This document shows positions 8,282-18,112 of a stretch of DNA of 57,518 nt, in pieces. Each line of letters begins with the position of its first letter. The stretch's first letter is position 1. The stretch is from Bacteroidota bacterium (GTDB lineage: Bacteria > Bacteroidota > Bacteroidia > UBA7662 > CANHCV01): assembly GCA_947459245.1 (NCBI GenBank), contig CANHCV010000007.1, positions 1 through 57,518 of the forward strand, in the 5' to 3' direction. The notes below the pieces were generated by a model. The model was not told the origin of the DNA. It did not search any database and saw only the letters and a list, made by a program, of their open reading frames with translations. A program made the position numbers and the translations under genes.

Positions 8282-10221
8282 TAATGTTGGTTCAGTTCTT
8301 TATTGATTTCGTTTTGAAGCAATTCTTTGAATGCTTCCATCGACATCGATCCAAGATCACCTTCGCCCCGTTTGCGTACGCTAACGGTTCCGTTTTGGGC
8401 CTCATTCTCCCCTACAATAAGCATAAAGGGCATTTTTGAGGTTTCCGCATCACGGATTTTGCGACCAATTTTCTCATCCCGATGGTCAATCGAACCGCGA
8501 AGTTCGTAAATATTTAGGAATTTTGAAACTTTTTCTGCGTATTCATTGAATTTTTCTGAAATCGGCAACAAGGTAAACTGCTGATTGGTGAGCCAAAGTG
8601 GAAAATGACCCCCGCAGTGCTCCAACAAAACCGCAACAAATCGCTCCATCGAACCAAATGGTGCACGGTGAATCATCACTGGGCGGTGTTTCATGTTATC
8701 GCTTCCGGTGTACTCCAATTCAAATCGATCCGGCAAATTGTAATCCACCTGAATCGTTCCCAATTGCCAACGACGTCCCAAGGCATCTTTCACCATGAAA
8801 TCCAATTTCGGACCATAAAACGCAGCCTCTCCCAATTCCGTTACGGTACGCAATCCTTTTTCTTGGGCTGCTTCAACAATGGCTTGTTCGGCCTGTTCCC
8901 AATATTCATCTTTACCAATGTACTTTTCCTTGTTCTCTGGATCGCGCAATGAAATTTGAGCAGTATAATCTTGGAAACCCAACGATTTGAAAACGTACAA
9001 CACCAAATCGATCACTTTGATGAACTCATCTTTTACCTGATCGTTGCGGCAGAACAAATGCGCATCGTCTTGGGTAAATCCTCGCACCCGAGTTAACCCG
9101 TGCAATTCCCCACTCTGTTCGTAACGATAAACGGTTCCGAACTCGGCAAAGCGCAACGGCAAATCTTTGTAACTGCGAGGCCTACTTTTATAAATCTCGC
9201 AGTGGTGAGGGCAGTTCATCGGTTTAAGGAAGTACTCCTCCCCTTCTTCCGGCGTATGAATGGGCTGGAAAGAATCCTTTCCGTACTTGGCGTAGTGGCC
9301 GGAAGTAACGTAAAGTTCCTTATTTCCAATGTGAGGCGTTACCACCGGCAAATACCCCGCCGCCGTTTGAGCACGCTTTAAAAATTGCTCCAAACGATCG
9401 CGAAGCATTGCTCCATTGGGCAACCACAACGGCAATCCTTTTCCAACTTTCTCAGAAAAAGCAAACAAATCCAATTCCTGACCTAATTTTCGGTGATCCC
9501 GCTTTTTTGCCTCTTCCAGCAACTCCAAGTGCTGCTTCAATTCATCTTGTTTAGGGAAGGTGATGGCATACAAACGTGTTAATTGCTTGTTTTTCTCGTT
9601 TCCTCTCCAATAAGCTCCGGCCAAGCTCAAAATTTTCACCGCTTTGATGAATCCTGTTCTAGGAAGATGTGGACCTCGGCACAAATCGGTAAAATTCCCC
9701 TGTTCGTAAAAGGTAATTTGGCCATCTTCCAAATCCCGAAGCAGCTCCAACTTGTACGGATCTCCTTTGGATTCGAAGTAAGCCATTGCATCGGCTTTCG
9801 AAACTTCTTTACGGATGTAAGGCGAATCGTTTTTCGCCAACTCCTTCATTTTTTGTTCAATGGCTTCGAAATCGTTGGAAGTCAAAACCCGGTCGCCGAA
9901 ATCAATATCGTAATAAAATCCGTTTTCAATCGGCGGACCAATCCCCAATTGAATTCCCGGGTACAACGCTTCCAAGGCCTCGGCCATGAGGTGAGCAGAA
10001 GAGTGCCAAAACGTTTGCTTCCCTTCGGTATCGTCCCATTTTAGAAGACGAATGGAAGCATTTTCGTGAATAGAACGGGTGAGATCCCAAACGGTTCCAT
10101 TAACTTCAATAGCTAGCACAACGCGTGCTAATCCTTCGCTGATGCTTTGCGCAATCTGAAGTCCGGTAATTCCGGCTTCGTAGTTCCGTACGGAACCATC
10201 GGGTAAGGTAATGTGAATCAT
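8281..10221 (-). CDS. thrS: Threonine--tRNA ligase
   Basis: A 646-residue class II synthetase that charges tRNA-Thr. In order it shows an N-terminal TGS domain ([17 protein letters not shown]), the editing domain with its [11 protein letters not shown] metal-binding pattern, the catalytic core with motif 2 ([15 protein letters not shown]) and motif 3 near [11 protein letters not shown], and the C-terminal anticodon-binding domain. Length is normal. Its ATG overlaps the stop of the upstream TPR gene (TAATG) and its own stop overlaps the infC start in the same way. No T-box leader is visible. Confidence 0.97.
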   Translation of the reverse strand: MIHITLPDGSVRNYEAGITGLQIAQSISEGLARVVLAIEVNGTVWDLTRSIHENASIRLLKWDDTEGKQTFWHSSAHLMAEALEALYPGIQLGIGPPIENGFYYDIDFGDRVLTSNDFEAIEQKMKELAKNDSPYIRKEVSKADAMAYFESKGDPYKLELLRDLEDGQITFYEQGNFTDLCRGPHLPRTGFIKAVKILSLAGAYWRGNEKNKQLTRLYAITFPKQDELKQHLELLEEAKKRDHRKLGQELDLFAFSEKVGKGLPLWLPNGAMLRDRLEQFLKRAQTAAGYLPVVTPHIGNKELYVTSGHYAKYGKDSFQPIHTPEEGEEYFLKPMNCPHHCEIYKSRPRSYKDLPLRFAEFGTVYRYEQSGELHGLTRVRGFTQDDAHLFCRNDQVKDEFIKVIDLVLYVFKSLGFQDYTAQISLRDPENKEKYIGKDEYWEQAEQAIVEAAQEKGLRTVTELGEAAFYGPKLDFMVKDALGRRWQLGTIQVDYNLPDRFELEYTGSDNMKHRPVMIHRAPFGSMERFVAVLLEHCGGHFPLWLTNQQFTLLPISEKFNEYAEKVSKFLNIYELRGSIDHRDEKIGRKIRDAETSKMPFMLIVGENEAQNGTVSVRKRGEGDLGSMSMEAFKELLQNEINKELNQH

Positions 10222-11303
10222 TAGTTTTGGGATTTCATTCGACCCAAGGCTTGGAGCACATCGGGTTCATTGGGGTATTGCAATAAAATTTTTCGGTAAT
10301 CGCGGGCCGATTGGAATAAATCGCCCATTTCCTCGAAGGCCATGGCTCGGCCCTTCAGGGCTGGAGCATACGTACTATCAAATTGAAGAATTTGGGTAAA
10401 ATCTTTCTCGGAATTCTTCCAGTTTTTAAGGGCGAAAAAACAAACAGCTCGGTTGTACAAGGCATCGACTTGGGTGGGGTAAACCTTTAAAATTCGGTCG
10501 TAATCGGTTTTTGCCCGCTCCCAATCCTGCAAATTTTGGTACAACAATCCGCGGGCATACAAGGCTTCATCGTTAAAAGAATCTACCTGAATGGCATTGC
10601 TCAAATAAGAAATCGCAATTTTCTTGGCATCATCCGTTTGAAGCGTATCCTTGAAAGCACCTCCAAAAAGTTGACCCAATTGCAAGTAAGCCGAATAATA
10701 ACTGGGATCCACTTCAATGGCCGTTTGAAAACTCGAAATGGCGAGTTTGTAATTGGTTTCTTCCAAATAAATCATTCCCTTCCAAAAATAAGCCTCAGGA
10801 AGTTGCGCATTTTTCTTGAGCGCATCGTTCAATAACGTAAATGCAACGAGGTGATTTTTAAAATCGGGATTACAAATAAAGGTATTCTTGGCTTTTTTGA
10901 TGAGGATTTCCGGATTTAGAGAATCCAATTTTTGGGCTTTTAGAAGAAACAGGTTCGCGTCGGAACACGACGTTTTTACCGCCATTTTCAAATAGATGTC
11001 CGACAGCAACAACATGTAGGCTGCATTGTTGGAATCCAATTTTTGAAGGCGTTTCATGTCTTCCAAAGCCCCGATGGGGTCGCCATAAAAAAGGCGCTTT
11101 TGTGCTCGTTGAAAAAGCGTAGATGCCGTAGCGCCTTGCTTGTTCAACAAGGTATCCAAGCGGTAAAGGGGATGGATTTTTGAATACACCAAATTCGAAT
11201 CGGCAGCGGTGGGCAAAATGGAGGTTTTTCCTTCTTTGGAACCGCTGCAACTTGAAAGAATCAAGGCAAACAAAAATGCGAACAGAAACAAACCTTTTTT
11301 CAT
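10221..11303 (-). CDS. TPR-repeat lipoprotein
   Basis: A 360-residue predicted lipoprotein. The signal [19 protein letters not shown] ends in a lipobox with Cys19, which fixes the start at 11303 although the frame is open 60 codons further upstream. The mature part holds about six to seven tetratricopeptide repeats (for example [25 protein letters not shown] split over adjacent helices, and [21 protein letters not shown]). TPRs mediate protein contacts; the partner is unknown. It leads the thrS-infC-rpmI-rplT operon and ends in a TAATG overlap with thrS, so it is probably co-translated with it. Confidence 0.88.
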   Translation of the reverse strand: MKKGLFLFAFLFALILSSCSGSKEGKTSILPTAADSNLVYSKIHPLYRLDTLLNKQGATASTLFQRAQKRLFYGDPIGALEDMKRLQKLDSNNAAYMLLLSDIYLKMAVKTSCSDANLFLLKAQKLDSLNPEILIKKAKNTFICNPDFKNHLVAFTLLNDALKKNAQLPEAYFWKGMIYLEETNYKLAISSFQTAIEVDPSYYSAYLQLGQLFGGAFKDTLQTDDAKKIAISYLSNAIQVDSFNDEALYARGLLYQNLQDWERAKTDYDRILKVYPTQVDALYNRAVCFFALKNWKNSEKDFTQILQFDSTYAPALKGRAMAFEEMGDLFQSARDYRKILLQYPNEPDVLQALGRMKSQN

Positions 11304-11310
11304 CTGTGTG

Positions 11311-11318
11311 CAAAGATA
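11311..11318 (-). promoter_or_regulatory. -7 box of the TPR lipoprotein-thrS operon
   Basis: The minus strand reads TATCTTTG, an exact TAnnTTTG match, seven bases before the ATG at 11303. No convincing -33 TTG lies at the expected distance. The short spacing implies an almost leaderless transcript. Confidence 0.5.
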
Positions 11319-11400
11319 GCCACCAATGGGAAAAGGATGGTTCAAAAATTTGGAAACGCTTCTATACGGCTCACCGTTTTTTTCGTTCGAATTTCGCACC

Positions 11401-12102
11401 ATGAAAAAGATGCTTCGCACGTGGTTTTTCGACCTCTGCAATTGCCTGTACCCCAAAATTTGTCCGGTATGCAAATCGCCCATCCGAACGTGGAACCGAT
11501 TTTTATGCTACGGTTGCCACAAAAAATTAGCTTACACCCACTCCTGGAAAATGAATCAGCACCCCATGCATGCCATTTTTTGGGGAAGGGTTCCCATTCA
11601 ACGCATCGATGCTTTGTTCCATTACCGAAAAAACTCACCCATTCAAACCATTTTACATCGCATCAAATACCACTATTATCCCGAATTGGCCGAAGAATTG
11701 GGAAGATATTACGGGAATTACCTGGCCAAATCGGGGAAGTACACCGAGGTTGACTGGCTTGTTCCCATCCCCATGCACCCCAAAAAAGAACGGGAGCGCG
11801 GATACAACCAAGCCGCTTGTTTTGCCAAAGGCCTTTCAGAATCTTTAAAAATTCCCATTCACCAAAAAATCATTCATAAATCGATATTTAGCAGCTCCCA
11901 AACCAAAAAAAATCGTTCGGAAAGGAACCGAGAACTGGCCCAAAGTTTTTCATTAAATCCACGTTTTCGAAGAGTAAATCAACATTTTTTATTGGTTGAT
12001 GATGTACTCACCACCGGCGCCACCTTGGATGCTGCTGCCTCGCAGCTGCTGAACCTGAAGGGCGCGAAAGTAAGCATCGTTACTTTAGCGGTGGTAATTT
12101 GA
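11401..12102 (+). CDS. ComF family phosphoribosyltransferase-like protein
   Basis: A 233-residue cytoplasmic protein with an N-terminal zinc-finger-like pair (CPVCKSPI and CYGCHKKL) and a C-terminal phosphoribosyltransferase fold marked by VDDVLTTGATLDAAA. This is the ComF architecture. In Bacillus and Haemophilus ComF takes part in DNA uptake, but many non-competent bacteria carry a homologue, and I see no other competence gene nearby. The start at 11401 (MKKMLRTWFF) is chosen over an in-frame ATG 75 bases upstream because the upstream codons lack family character. It is divergent from the TPR lipoprotein gene. Confidence 0.88.
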   Translation: MKKMLRTWFFDLCNCLYPKICPVCKSPIRTWNRFLCYGCHKKLAYTHSWKMNQHPMHAIFWGRVPIQRIDALFHYRKNSPIQTILHRIKYHYYPELAEELGRYYGNYLAKSGKYTEVDWLVPIPMHPKKERERGYNQAACFAKGLSESLKIPIHQKIIHKSIFSSSQTKKNRSERNRELAQSFSLNPRFRRVNQHFLLVDDVLTTGATLDAAASQLLNLKGAKVSIVTLAVVI

Positions 12103-12113
12103 TCAACGACCCT

Positions 12114-12121
12114 TATTTTTG
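12114..12121 (+). promoter_or_regulatory. -7 box of the subtilisin-sigma factor operon
   Basis: TATTTTTG matches TAnnTTTG and ends four bases before the ATG at 12126. No clear -33 TTG lies 19-21 bp upstream. Confidence 0.45.
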
Positions 12122-12125
12122 TTTC

Positions 12126-15100
12126 ATGCAGAAGACCCTATTTCTGATTTTCTTTTTTACCTCCTCCTTCATTTACGCTCAAGAAACCATTCCCCGTTTG
12201 AATGCTTTTTTCAGCAAAGCTTATCAAAATGCCATTCTCCATAGCGATTCTTCAACCCGCGTTGTGGTTTATGCTCAGGGGGAAAAACAAAAAATTTTCA
12301 GCCAATTGGAGAACTGGGGGATTCCTTCAATATCTCAATATGGCAATGTTTACCGATTTGAATTGCCTGCCTTCAGGCTTTTGGATTTAGCTCGAACGGA
12401 AGGGGTCATTGTTTTAGAGGAAGGCCGAAAAAGCGCGAATGCAATGGATGATTCTGCCCGATTCAACAGCCGGGTTGATTCGGTTTTTTCCGGACAAGGA
12501 AACCTCAGCAGTTCTTACACCGGCAAAGGAGTGATCATGGGAATTGTTGATTCGGGTGTTGATTACACCCACGGCGATTTCCGCAACCCCGGCGATTCGC
12601 TAACCCGAATTCTGCGATTTTACGATTACAACGTTACTCCACCCCGCGGATATTCGCAATCTCAAGTTAACCAAAGCATCAGCAACCCAACCCTGCCCAT
12701 CGACGATAGTTGGCACGGAACCCACGTGGCAGGGGTAGCGGTAGGAAACGGAAATGCCTACGCCCGATTTCGTGGCATTGCTCCGGAAGCGTCGCTCTTG
12801 GTTTCCGATCTTACCCCCGAGCAATGGTTCGATGACATTATTTCGTCAACCGATTCCATGTTTGCGTTTGCTTATGCTCAACAAAAACCCTGCGTCGTTA
12901 ATTTGTCGCTGGGTTCCAATTACGGGCCTCACGATGGAACCGACAGCTATTCGCAAGCGTTGGAGGCCTTGGCGAAGGCCGATTCTGGAAGAGCCATCGT
13001 CATCGCTGCCGGCAACTCCACTACCCTCTTCCCCCATTTGGGTTACACCCTATCTGCAGACACCAATTTTACCTATTTAACGGCTTCAACCGCCTACCCC
13101 GTTTATACCCAAACGTACATTCAAGCTGCGCAAACCAATGCTCGTTTCAGAATTAGTTTAGACACTTTGGGTAGCGGATCGAGGTACCGCCGCTTTGCCT
13201 CAAGCCCTTTCCGAAGCATCAGCAACATCCCTTCCACCGGGGTAAAAGATACCTTAAGGCATCCCAATCAAACACCGTACTGCATTGTAACCACCTATGC
13301 ATCCAACTACACCAACAATCGGGTATTGATTGAACATGAAATCGCCTATTTGAATCCAACAGGATTAAGAACCCCATTGTACCGTTTCGAAGCCACTGGA
13401 AGTGGTTCGTTTCATTTGTGGACGGAAGACGGCAGAATGGTAACGAACACCACCACCATCGGGCGAGCGTTTCCCGATTCTTCCAAATACCGTCGGCCAG
13501 ATGATCGGCATAACATGGCCGGTTATTTCAATTGCGCCCGAGATTTAATTGCGGTGGCCAACTACACCGCACGCTCGGCTTGGATCCCTTGCGGAACAAC
13601 GGCCGATCAATCGTTGAGTCAAATTGCTGGAAGCATTTCGTTCAACAGCAGCTTTGGACCCAATGTTGATGGATTTCAAAAACCCGATATTGGCGGTGCC
13701 GGCGACAACACCATGGGTGCTCGATCGAGCAATGTCCCAACACCCGATAATCGTGCAACCATCGGTTGTTTTCACCGACGTGCGCGAGGAACCAGCAATG
13801 CAGCTGCGGTCATTACCGGAGCACTTTGTTTGTATTTTCAAGCGAATCCAACCGCCGGGTGGGCAACCATCAAACAAGATTTAATTCAAACGGCACTTCG
13901 AGATGGTTTTACGGGAGCCACCCCGAATTCACTTTGGGGATATGGCAAGCTGAATGCCATGGCATTCGTGGAAGCTGGTCAAAATCGTTCTTGCCGAAAT
14001 CTTCAAGGAGTTTCCAGATTAAAAATCATGGTTTCTTCCCTAAAAGATTCCATTTGTTTGGGGGAAAGTGTAAACCTTTCAGCAACGGCTTCAGGAAGTT
14101 CCCTTTCCTTTCAATGGTTGAATGCTGGAAATACCACTTCGGTGATCCATGTCCAACAACCGGGCAGTTACCGCGTTGTGGTATCGGATGGATTGGGTTG
14201 TACCGATACCTCATCACCCAAAATCATTTATGCCAAGCCCTCCTTTGTTGGTAGCATTACTGGAACCAGCAAACGAATCGGTTCTCCAATGCAATTAGCA
14301 TCCACTGCGGCAAACTGGGAATGGCAATTTTCAAGTGGAGGTGCGTTTTCAACCTTATCGGGATCTACGAATCAAGGAAATTGGATTGCTACGCAAAACG
14401 GGCAATACCGCGCTGCTCTTTTTCATCCCAACGGGTGTACGTCTTACTCCGACACGTTCATCATTTCGGCTCCACCGGTCGGACAATACGATTGGGTTTT
14501 GGGATTGAATTCGGTTTCAAGAGCCCGCATTACTCACCTAACTGCCTTTGGCAATCAACTTTTTTGGGCGGGCGTTTACGAAGATTCGCTTTCCATTGGA
14601 ACCACCGTTTACCGAACCAAAGGACCCCGAAAATCGAACGCTTTTCTTTTATCTACCGATTTGGCTGGCAACCTTTTGTGGTTCCAAGAATTTGCCGGAA
14701 TTTACGACGAAGAATTTACGGCCCTTACCGTTTCTCCAAACGGTAAAATTTGGGCAGCAGGGAAATTCAAATCAAGCTTCACCTACGCACAATCCACCAC
14801 ATCCAACCAATCCTCGATCAACCAAAACTGTGTTTTGATGGAAATTGAAAAATCCTCTGGAATAGATTTAAAGAGATGGATCTTGCCCGGCAATTCCAAT
14901 CGAAGAATCACCTCCATGGTTTTCGATAGCGCCGAGAACATTTATTTGGGCGGTTGGTACAATGGGCAGGTTTTTTCTCATTCAAATTCTGGCGAAATCG
15001 ACCTGTTTATTGCAAAAATTGACTCGAATTTTCAAGTGATTTGGTCCAAATCTGAAGGAGGAGTAAACCAAGATGTTTGCACCCAGATTTACCATCAAAA

Positions 15101-16220
15101 CGGGAAAATTTTTGGAACCGGGTATTTTGGTGCGATGCGAACTCCAGGTGCTTTTGGTTTATCCTCCTCGGGTACCTACAACGGGTTGTTTTTTGAATTG
15201 AACGCGATAAATGGCAGCACCATTGGAGCCGAAAACATTGGTGGAAGCGGATTGGAATACGTGTGGGGAATTACTGGCAATGGACGGGATAAACTATGGA
15301 TCACGGGGTCGATGAGCAGGGATTTAATCCTTCGGAACCAACGATTCTCCAACGCAACCAACGAAGATTTCTTTTTAGCGGAATGGAGTGAAGGAGGACG
15401 AAATTGGAATTGGATTCGCCGAAGTTCTTTGGGTGGATTTGAACGAATGACAACCCTTCAATACGCTCAAAATCAATTGTTTTTAGGCGGATATGCCGGA
15501 ACTCAATTTCAGTTTGATCAAATTACGACCACCTCGCCCAATTCCATCAATGGAATCCTTGGAAGTGTTGATACCTCTGGAAATGCTTGGTGGTGGCTGC
15601 GCCCCAATCCGTCATCGGGGAATTTGGCGACCGCGTTTTTTGCGCATCAAAACAAGGTTTATTTTGGAGGTTATCAAACAGGGAATACGCAATACGGTGC
15701 TCATTCCCTCAACACCTCCAACGGATTAACCGCCGTTATGGGAGCAACATCTCAATCCAGTAACACCGTTCAAACCTCAACTCCGGTAGAGCGTCAGCGC
15801 CATCTTCCGTTAGAAATTTTCCCCACTTACCTTCTCGAAAACGGAGAGTTATCCTTCCTTGAATCGGCTCCCCAATCCATTTCGGTTAACCAACAAGCAC
15901 CGGAGGCGGGAAAGCAACGCATTCCCATCTTTTCATCTACCCAATACCTGCAAGCAAATTGGGAAAATGGCGGTTTCTTTGAAATGCGTTGGAATGAAAA
16001 CGGTTCCATGCCTATCAACAGCATTCCTTGGGATGGGTTTCAATATGTGTTGAGCGAACCTGCCAACTGGAGCATCGTAAACATGCAAGGGCAAGTGGTG
16101 TTCACCAAATCTGAATCCATGAATTTGATTCCTCCTCCGTTGCCCAAGGGAGTTTATTGGATGGAAGCAAAAGTGAAAAATGGTGATCGATTCGCATTAA
16201 AAGTTGGTTTGGGAGAATGA
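12126..16220 (+). CDS. Secreted S8 (subtilisin) serine protease with T9SS-like C-terminus
   Basis: A 1364-residue protein with signal peptide MQKTLFLIFFFTSSFIYAQ. The S8 triad is visible: Asp142 in GIVDSGVDYTHGD, His197 in SWHGTHVAG and Ser557 in RGTSNAAAV. The catalytic domain is followed by Ig/PKD-like segments (about 645-785) and a region of beta-propeller-like repeats (about 790-1220). The final 60 residues (from SIVNMQGQVVF through LPKGVYWMEAKV) resemble a type A T9SS sorting domain but lack the usual YPNP motif. It is probably an extracellular protease. The stop overlaps the ECF sigma gene start (ATGA), so the two are translationally coupled. An upstream TTG codon at 12099 is a less likely start. 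Confidence 0.9.
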   Translation: MQKTLFLIFFFTSSFIYAQETIPRLNAFFSKAYQNAILHSDSSTRVVVYAQGEKQKIFSQLENWGIPSISQYGNVYRFELPAFRLLDLARTEGVIVLEEGRKSANAMDDSARFNSRVDSVFSGQGNLSSSYTGKGVIMGIVDSGVDYTHGDFRNPGDSLTRILRFYDYNVTPPRGYSQSQVNQSISNPTLPIDDSWHGTHVAGVAVGNGNAYARFRGIAPEASLLVSDLTPEQWFDDIISSTDSMFAFAYAQQKPCVVNLSLGSNYGPHDGTDSYSQALEALAKADSGRAIVIAAGNSTTLFPHLGYTLSADTNFTYLTASTAYPVYTQTYIQAAQTNARFRISLDTLGSGSRYRRFASSPFRSISNIPSTGVKDTLRHPNQTPYCIVTTYASNYTNNRVLIEHEIAYLNPTGLRTPLYRFEATGSGSFHLWTEDGRMVTNTTTIGRAFPDSSKYRRPDDRHNMAGYFNCARDLIAVANYTARSAWIPCGTTADQSLSQIAGSISFNSSFGPNVDGFQKPDIGGAGDNTMGARSSNVPTPDNRATIGCFHRRARGTSNAAAVITGALCLYFQANPTAGWATIKQDLIQTALRDGFTGATPNSLWGYGKLNAMAFVEAGQNRSCRNLQGVSRLKIMVSSLKDSICLGESVNLSATASGSSLSFQWLNAGNTTSVIHVQQPGSYRVVVSDGLGCTDTSSPKIIYAKPSFVGSITGTSKRIGSPMQLASTAANWEWQFSSGGAFSTLSGSTNQGNWIATQNGQYRAALFHPNGCTSYSDTFIISAPPVGQYDWVLGLNSVSRARITHLTAFGNQLFWAGVYEDSLSIGTTVYRTKGPRKSNAFLLSTDLAGNLLWFQEFAGIYDEEFTALTVSPNGKIWAAGKFKSSFTYAQSTTSNQSSINQNCVLMEIEKSSGIDLKRWILPGNSNRRITSMVFDSAENIYLGGWYNGQVFSHSNSGEIDLFIAKIDSNFQVIWSKSEGGVNQDVCTQIYHQNGKIFGTGYFGAMRTPGAFGLSSSGTYNGLFFELNAINGSTIGAENIGGSGLEYVWGITGNGRDKLWITGSMSRDLILRNQRFSNATNEDFFLAEWSEGGRNWNWIRRSSLGGFERMTTLQYAQNQLFLGGYAGTQFQFDQITTTSPNSINGILGSVDTSGNAWWWLRPNPSSGNLATAFFAHQNKVYFGGYQTGNTQYGAHSLNTSNGLTAVMGATSQSSNTVQTSTPVERQRHLPLEIFPTYLLENGELSFLESAPQSISVNQQAPEAGKQRIPIFSSTQYLQANWENGGFFEMRWNENGSMPINSIPWDGFQYVLSEPANWSIVNMQGQVVFTKSESMNLIPPPLPKGVYWMEAKVKNGDRFALKVGLGE

Positions 16221-16768
16221 AAAGTCTTTCCAATTCGGAATTGATAAAGGTTTATTGCCAAGAGCAAAAGGCCGATGCCTTAGCGGAACTCTTTCGGCGT
16301 TACCTGCACCTTTCGTTGGGAATTTCCCTGAAATATTTGAAAAACAAAATGGAGGCCGAAGATTTGGTTTCCGACTTGTATTTAAAGTTGCAGGTGGATC
16401 TCTGCCGATTCAACATTTTGGATTTTCCCGCGTGGGTAAGCATGGTGACCAAAAACATGGCTTTATCTCATTTGAGAAGTAAATCAAGAAAACCGCAGGA
16501 AGAATCTTTGGAGAATTTTGTGGAAATAGCCAGCACCGATCATCTGTTAGAAGTGGAAGAAAAAGAAACCTTGCTTTTGTGTTTGGAGCAATGCCTTGAA
16601 CAATTGCAAGGAAACCAAAAACAGTGTGTTTCTTTGTTCTTTTTGGAGAATAAATCGTATTCTGAAATTCAGGAAATGACCCAATTGGATTTTAAATCAG
16701 TCAAAACCCATCTTCAAAACGGAAAGCGGATGCTACGTTTATTGATGGAAAAACAATGGAAGTCATGA
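16217..16768 (+). CDS. ECF-type RNA polymerase sigma factor
   Basis: A 183-residue sigma-70 family protein of the extracytoplasmic-function type. Region 2 runs from about 20 to 90 (LFRRYLHLSLG, MEAEDLVSDLYLKL, WVSMVTKNMALSHLRS), and region 4 from about 120 to 180 with helix-turn-helix text (SYSEIQEMTQLDFKSVKTHL). It would direct RNA polymerase to a small regulon in response to an envelope signal. The start overlaps the protease stop and the stop overlaps the next start (both ATGA). The partner protein downstream is a likely regulator. Confidence 0.93.
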   Translation: MKSLSNSELIKVYCQEQKADALAELFRRYLHLSLGISLKYLKNKMEAEDLVSDLYLKLQVDLCRFNILDFPAWVSMVTKNMALSHLRSKSRKPQEESLENFVEIASTDHLLEVEEKETLLLCLEQCLEQLQGNQKQCVSLFFLENKSYSEIQEMTQLDFKSVKTHLQNGKRMLRLLMEKQWKS

Positions 16769-17571
16769 CCGATCGAAAATCATTTTTGCAACGTGCCTCC
16801 CAGCAAAAGCTTTCGATTCCCTACGAGAAAGAAGCTGCCGATGGTTTGGATTACATAGGAAGTCAAGAAGAAATTGAATCAGGGCTTGAAATTTTGGAAA
16901 AGAAGCTGGGCATTGCGGCTTCAACCACAAAAAGTTTTCCTTGGATTTGGGTTGCGGCCAGTGCCATCATCTTAGTAACTGCTTCGGTTTTTTTGTTTCA
17001 AACAACTTCACCAACAAAACAAGAAATTTTGGCCAATGCGCCCAAACCGAAAAGTGAAGAACCTATTGCGTTGTTGGAATCTAAAGAAGAAACCAAAAAT
17101 CCAATCCCCACGATTCGTCACCAGGATCCTCCAAAAATTGAGTCGAATACTAACGATGCTCTACCTTTGGTTGAAAAGGATCAACCGAATGCGGTTGCAT
17201 TGAACTCGGAACCACCCATCGAAATCGACGCAACCGATCAATCTCGAAAGGAAAAACTGTTTTCCGGAACCGATGACCAGGATAAACAGTTGGTTGTTAG
17301 TGATTTAGCTACTCCCAAAACTTTAGCCGCTCCGAAAAAAATAGGGAGGGGAACCTGGGAAGAGCAGCTTATCCATTGCGGTGTATGGGACGGAAAGGAA
17401 AATTTGTTTCCAACGAGAATCCCCGCAACGGTGGTTGATGGCAAATTAAAACTAAAACGAACCCCTCGTTTTTCGGATAGCAAATGGAACTCTTTGGATT
17501 CTTTGATTCAGAATTATTCTGAAAACGATTTAAGAAAAGGCAGCATTGAATTACTTCTTCCTCTCCGCTAA
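16765..17571 (+). CDS. Probable membrane-anchored anti-sigma protein
   Basis: A 268-residue protein that I do not recognise as a named family. It has a charged N-terminal segment of about 55 residues with the motif YEKEAADGLDYI, one transmembrane helix at about 57-78 (FPWIWVAASAIILVTASVFLF), then a Pro/Glu/Lys-rich linker and a C-terminal region without recognisable domain. Position directly after an ECF sigma gene, with an ATGA overlap at 16765, and single-span topology suggest an anti-sigma factor whose N-terminus holds the sigma factor in the cytoplasm. No HxxxCxxC zinc anti-sigma motif is present. An in-frame ATG lies three codons upstream at 16756. The 3' end overlaps the convergent gene by 21 bp. 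Confidence 0.7.
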   Translation: MTDRKSFLQRASQQKLSIPYEKEAADGLDYIGSQEEIESGLEILEKKLGIAASTTKSFPWIWVAASAIILVTASVFLFQTTSPTKQEILANAPKPKSEEPIALLESKEETKNPIPTIRHQDPPKIESNTNDALPLVEKDQPNAVALNSEPPIEIDATDQSRKEKLFSGTDDQDKQLVVSDLATPKTLAAPKKIGRGTWEEQLIHCGVWDGKENLFPTRIPATVVDGKLKLKRTPRFSDSKWNSLDSLIQNYSENDLRKGSIELLLPLR

Positions 17572-17763
17572 TTTTTGGAGGCGTTTGCTCATCCAGAAGT
17601 GAATGCCCAATAGAACCAAGAAAATACAGGCAAACATCAAGTTGTTGGAGGCGCTTCCTCCTAAATACAATTTCTCAATCTTTCCCAAGTAAACCACGGC
17701 ATTGAACAATGCCAACGACCCGTACAAAATGGGGCGAACGATGGTGCTGTATTTATTCATCAT
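17551..17763 (-). CDS. Small two-span membrane protein of unknown function
   Basis: A 70-residue hydrophobic protein (MMNKYSTIVRPILYGSLALF...) with two predicted transmembrane helices at about 10-30 and 38-56 and a basic C-terminal tail (KRLQKLAERKK). I do not recognise the family. The start at 17763 is supported by a complete promoter whose -7 box ends four bases upstream; a longer frame to 17823 would begin before that promoter. It overlaps the convergent anti-sigma gene by 21 bp. Confidence 0.75.
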   Translation of the reverse strand: MMNKYSTIVRPILYGSLALFNAVVYLGKIEKLYLGGSASNNLMFACIFLVLLGIHFWMSKRLQKLAERKK

Positions 17764-17767
17764 GAAA

Positions 17768-17797
17768 CAAAGGTAATTCAACAAAATTATTGAGCAA
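17768..17797 (-). promoter_or_regulatory. Promoter of the small membrane protein gene
   Basis: On the minus strand TTG (17797-17795), a 19-bp spacer and TACCTTTG (17775-17768) match both elements of the Bacteroidota consensus. The -7 box ends four bases before the ATG. Confidence 0.7.
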
Positions 17798-17823
17798 CCT
17801 CTTCCCACATTACAAATGATCAA

Positions 17824-18040
17824 AGGATGTAGGATTTTTTTTCAACTTCACTATTTTTAAAATCGGATTCCCCAATAGGTAGAATCCTAAAACGCAAGAA
17901 ATCTAAAAAAACTGTAATATGGACACAGAAACAACGTTTTTCAACAACTAAATTCAACATACCAGGCAATCAAGTTCAAATAAAATCTCAAGAAACCAAG
18001 GAAAGGAAAAAAGATAAATATGATTTTTTTTAATTCAATG
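17824..18040. other. AT-rich intergenic stretch
   Basis: This divergent intergenic region between the small membrane protein and the M43 protease gene contains no open reading frame, RNA-like fold or repeat that I can support. It is rich in A and T tracts. Confidence 0.5.
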
Positions 18041-18071
18041 TTTGGAGGTTTGAATTTTTTTGTTAACTTTG
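18041..18071 (+). promoter_or_regulatory. Promoter of the M43 metalloprotease gene
   Basis: TTTG at 18041-18044, a 19-bp spacer and TAACTTTG at 18064-18071 match the -33 and -7 elements. The predicted leader of about 35 nt contains AGAGAAAGG, a weak purine-rich stretch. Confidence 0.7.
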
Positions 18072-18112
18072 AACCATAACCTTACAGAGAAAGGTTTTTA
18101 AAAGTAGAAGTT

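Noticed and set aside
10222-11400. T-box leader controlling thrS
   Set aside because: thrS starts one base inside the preceding TPR gene, leaving no leader, and no specifier stem or T-box sequence is visible upstream of the operon.
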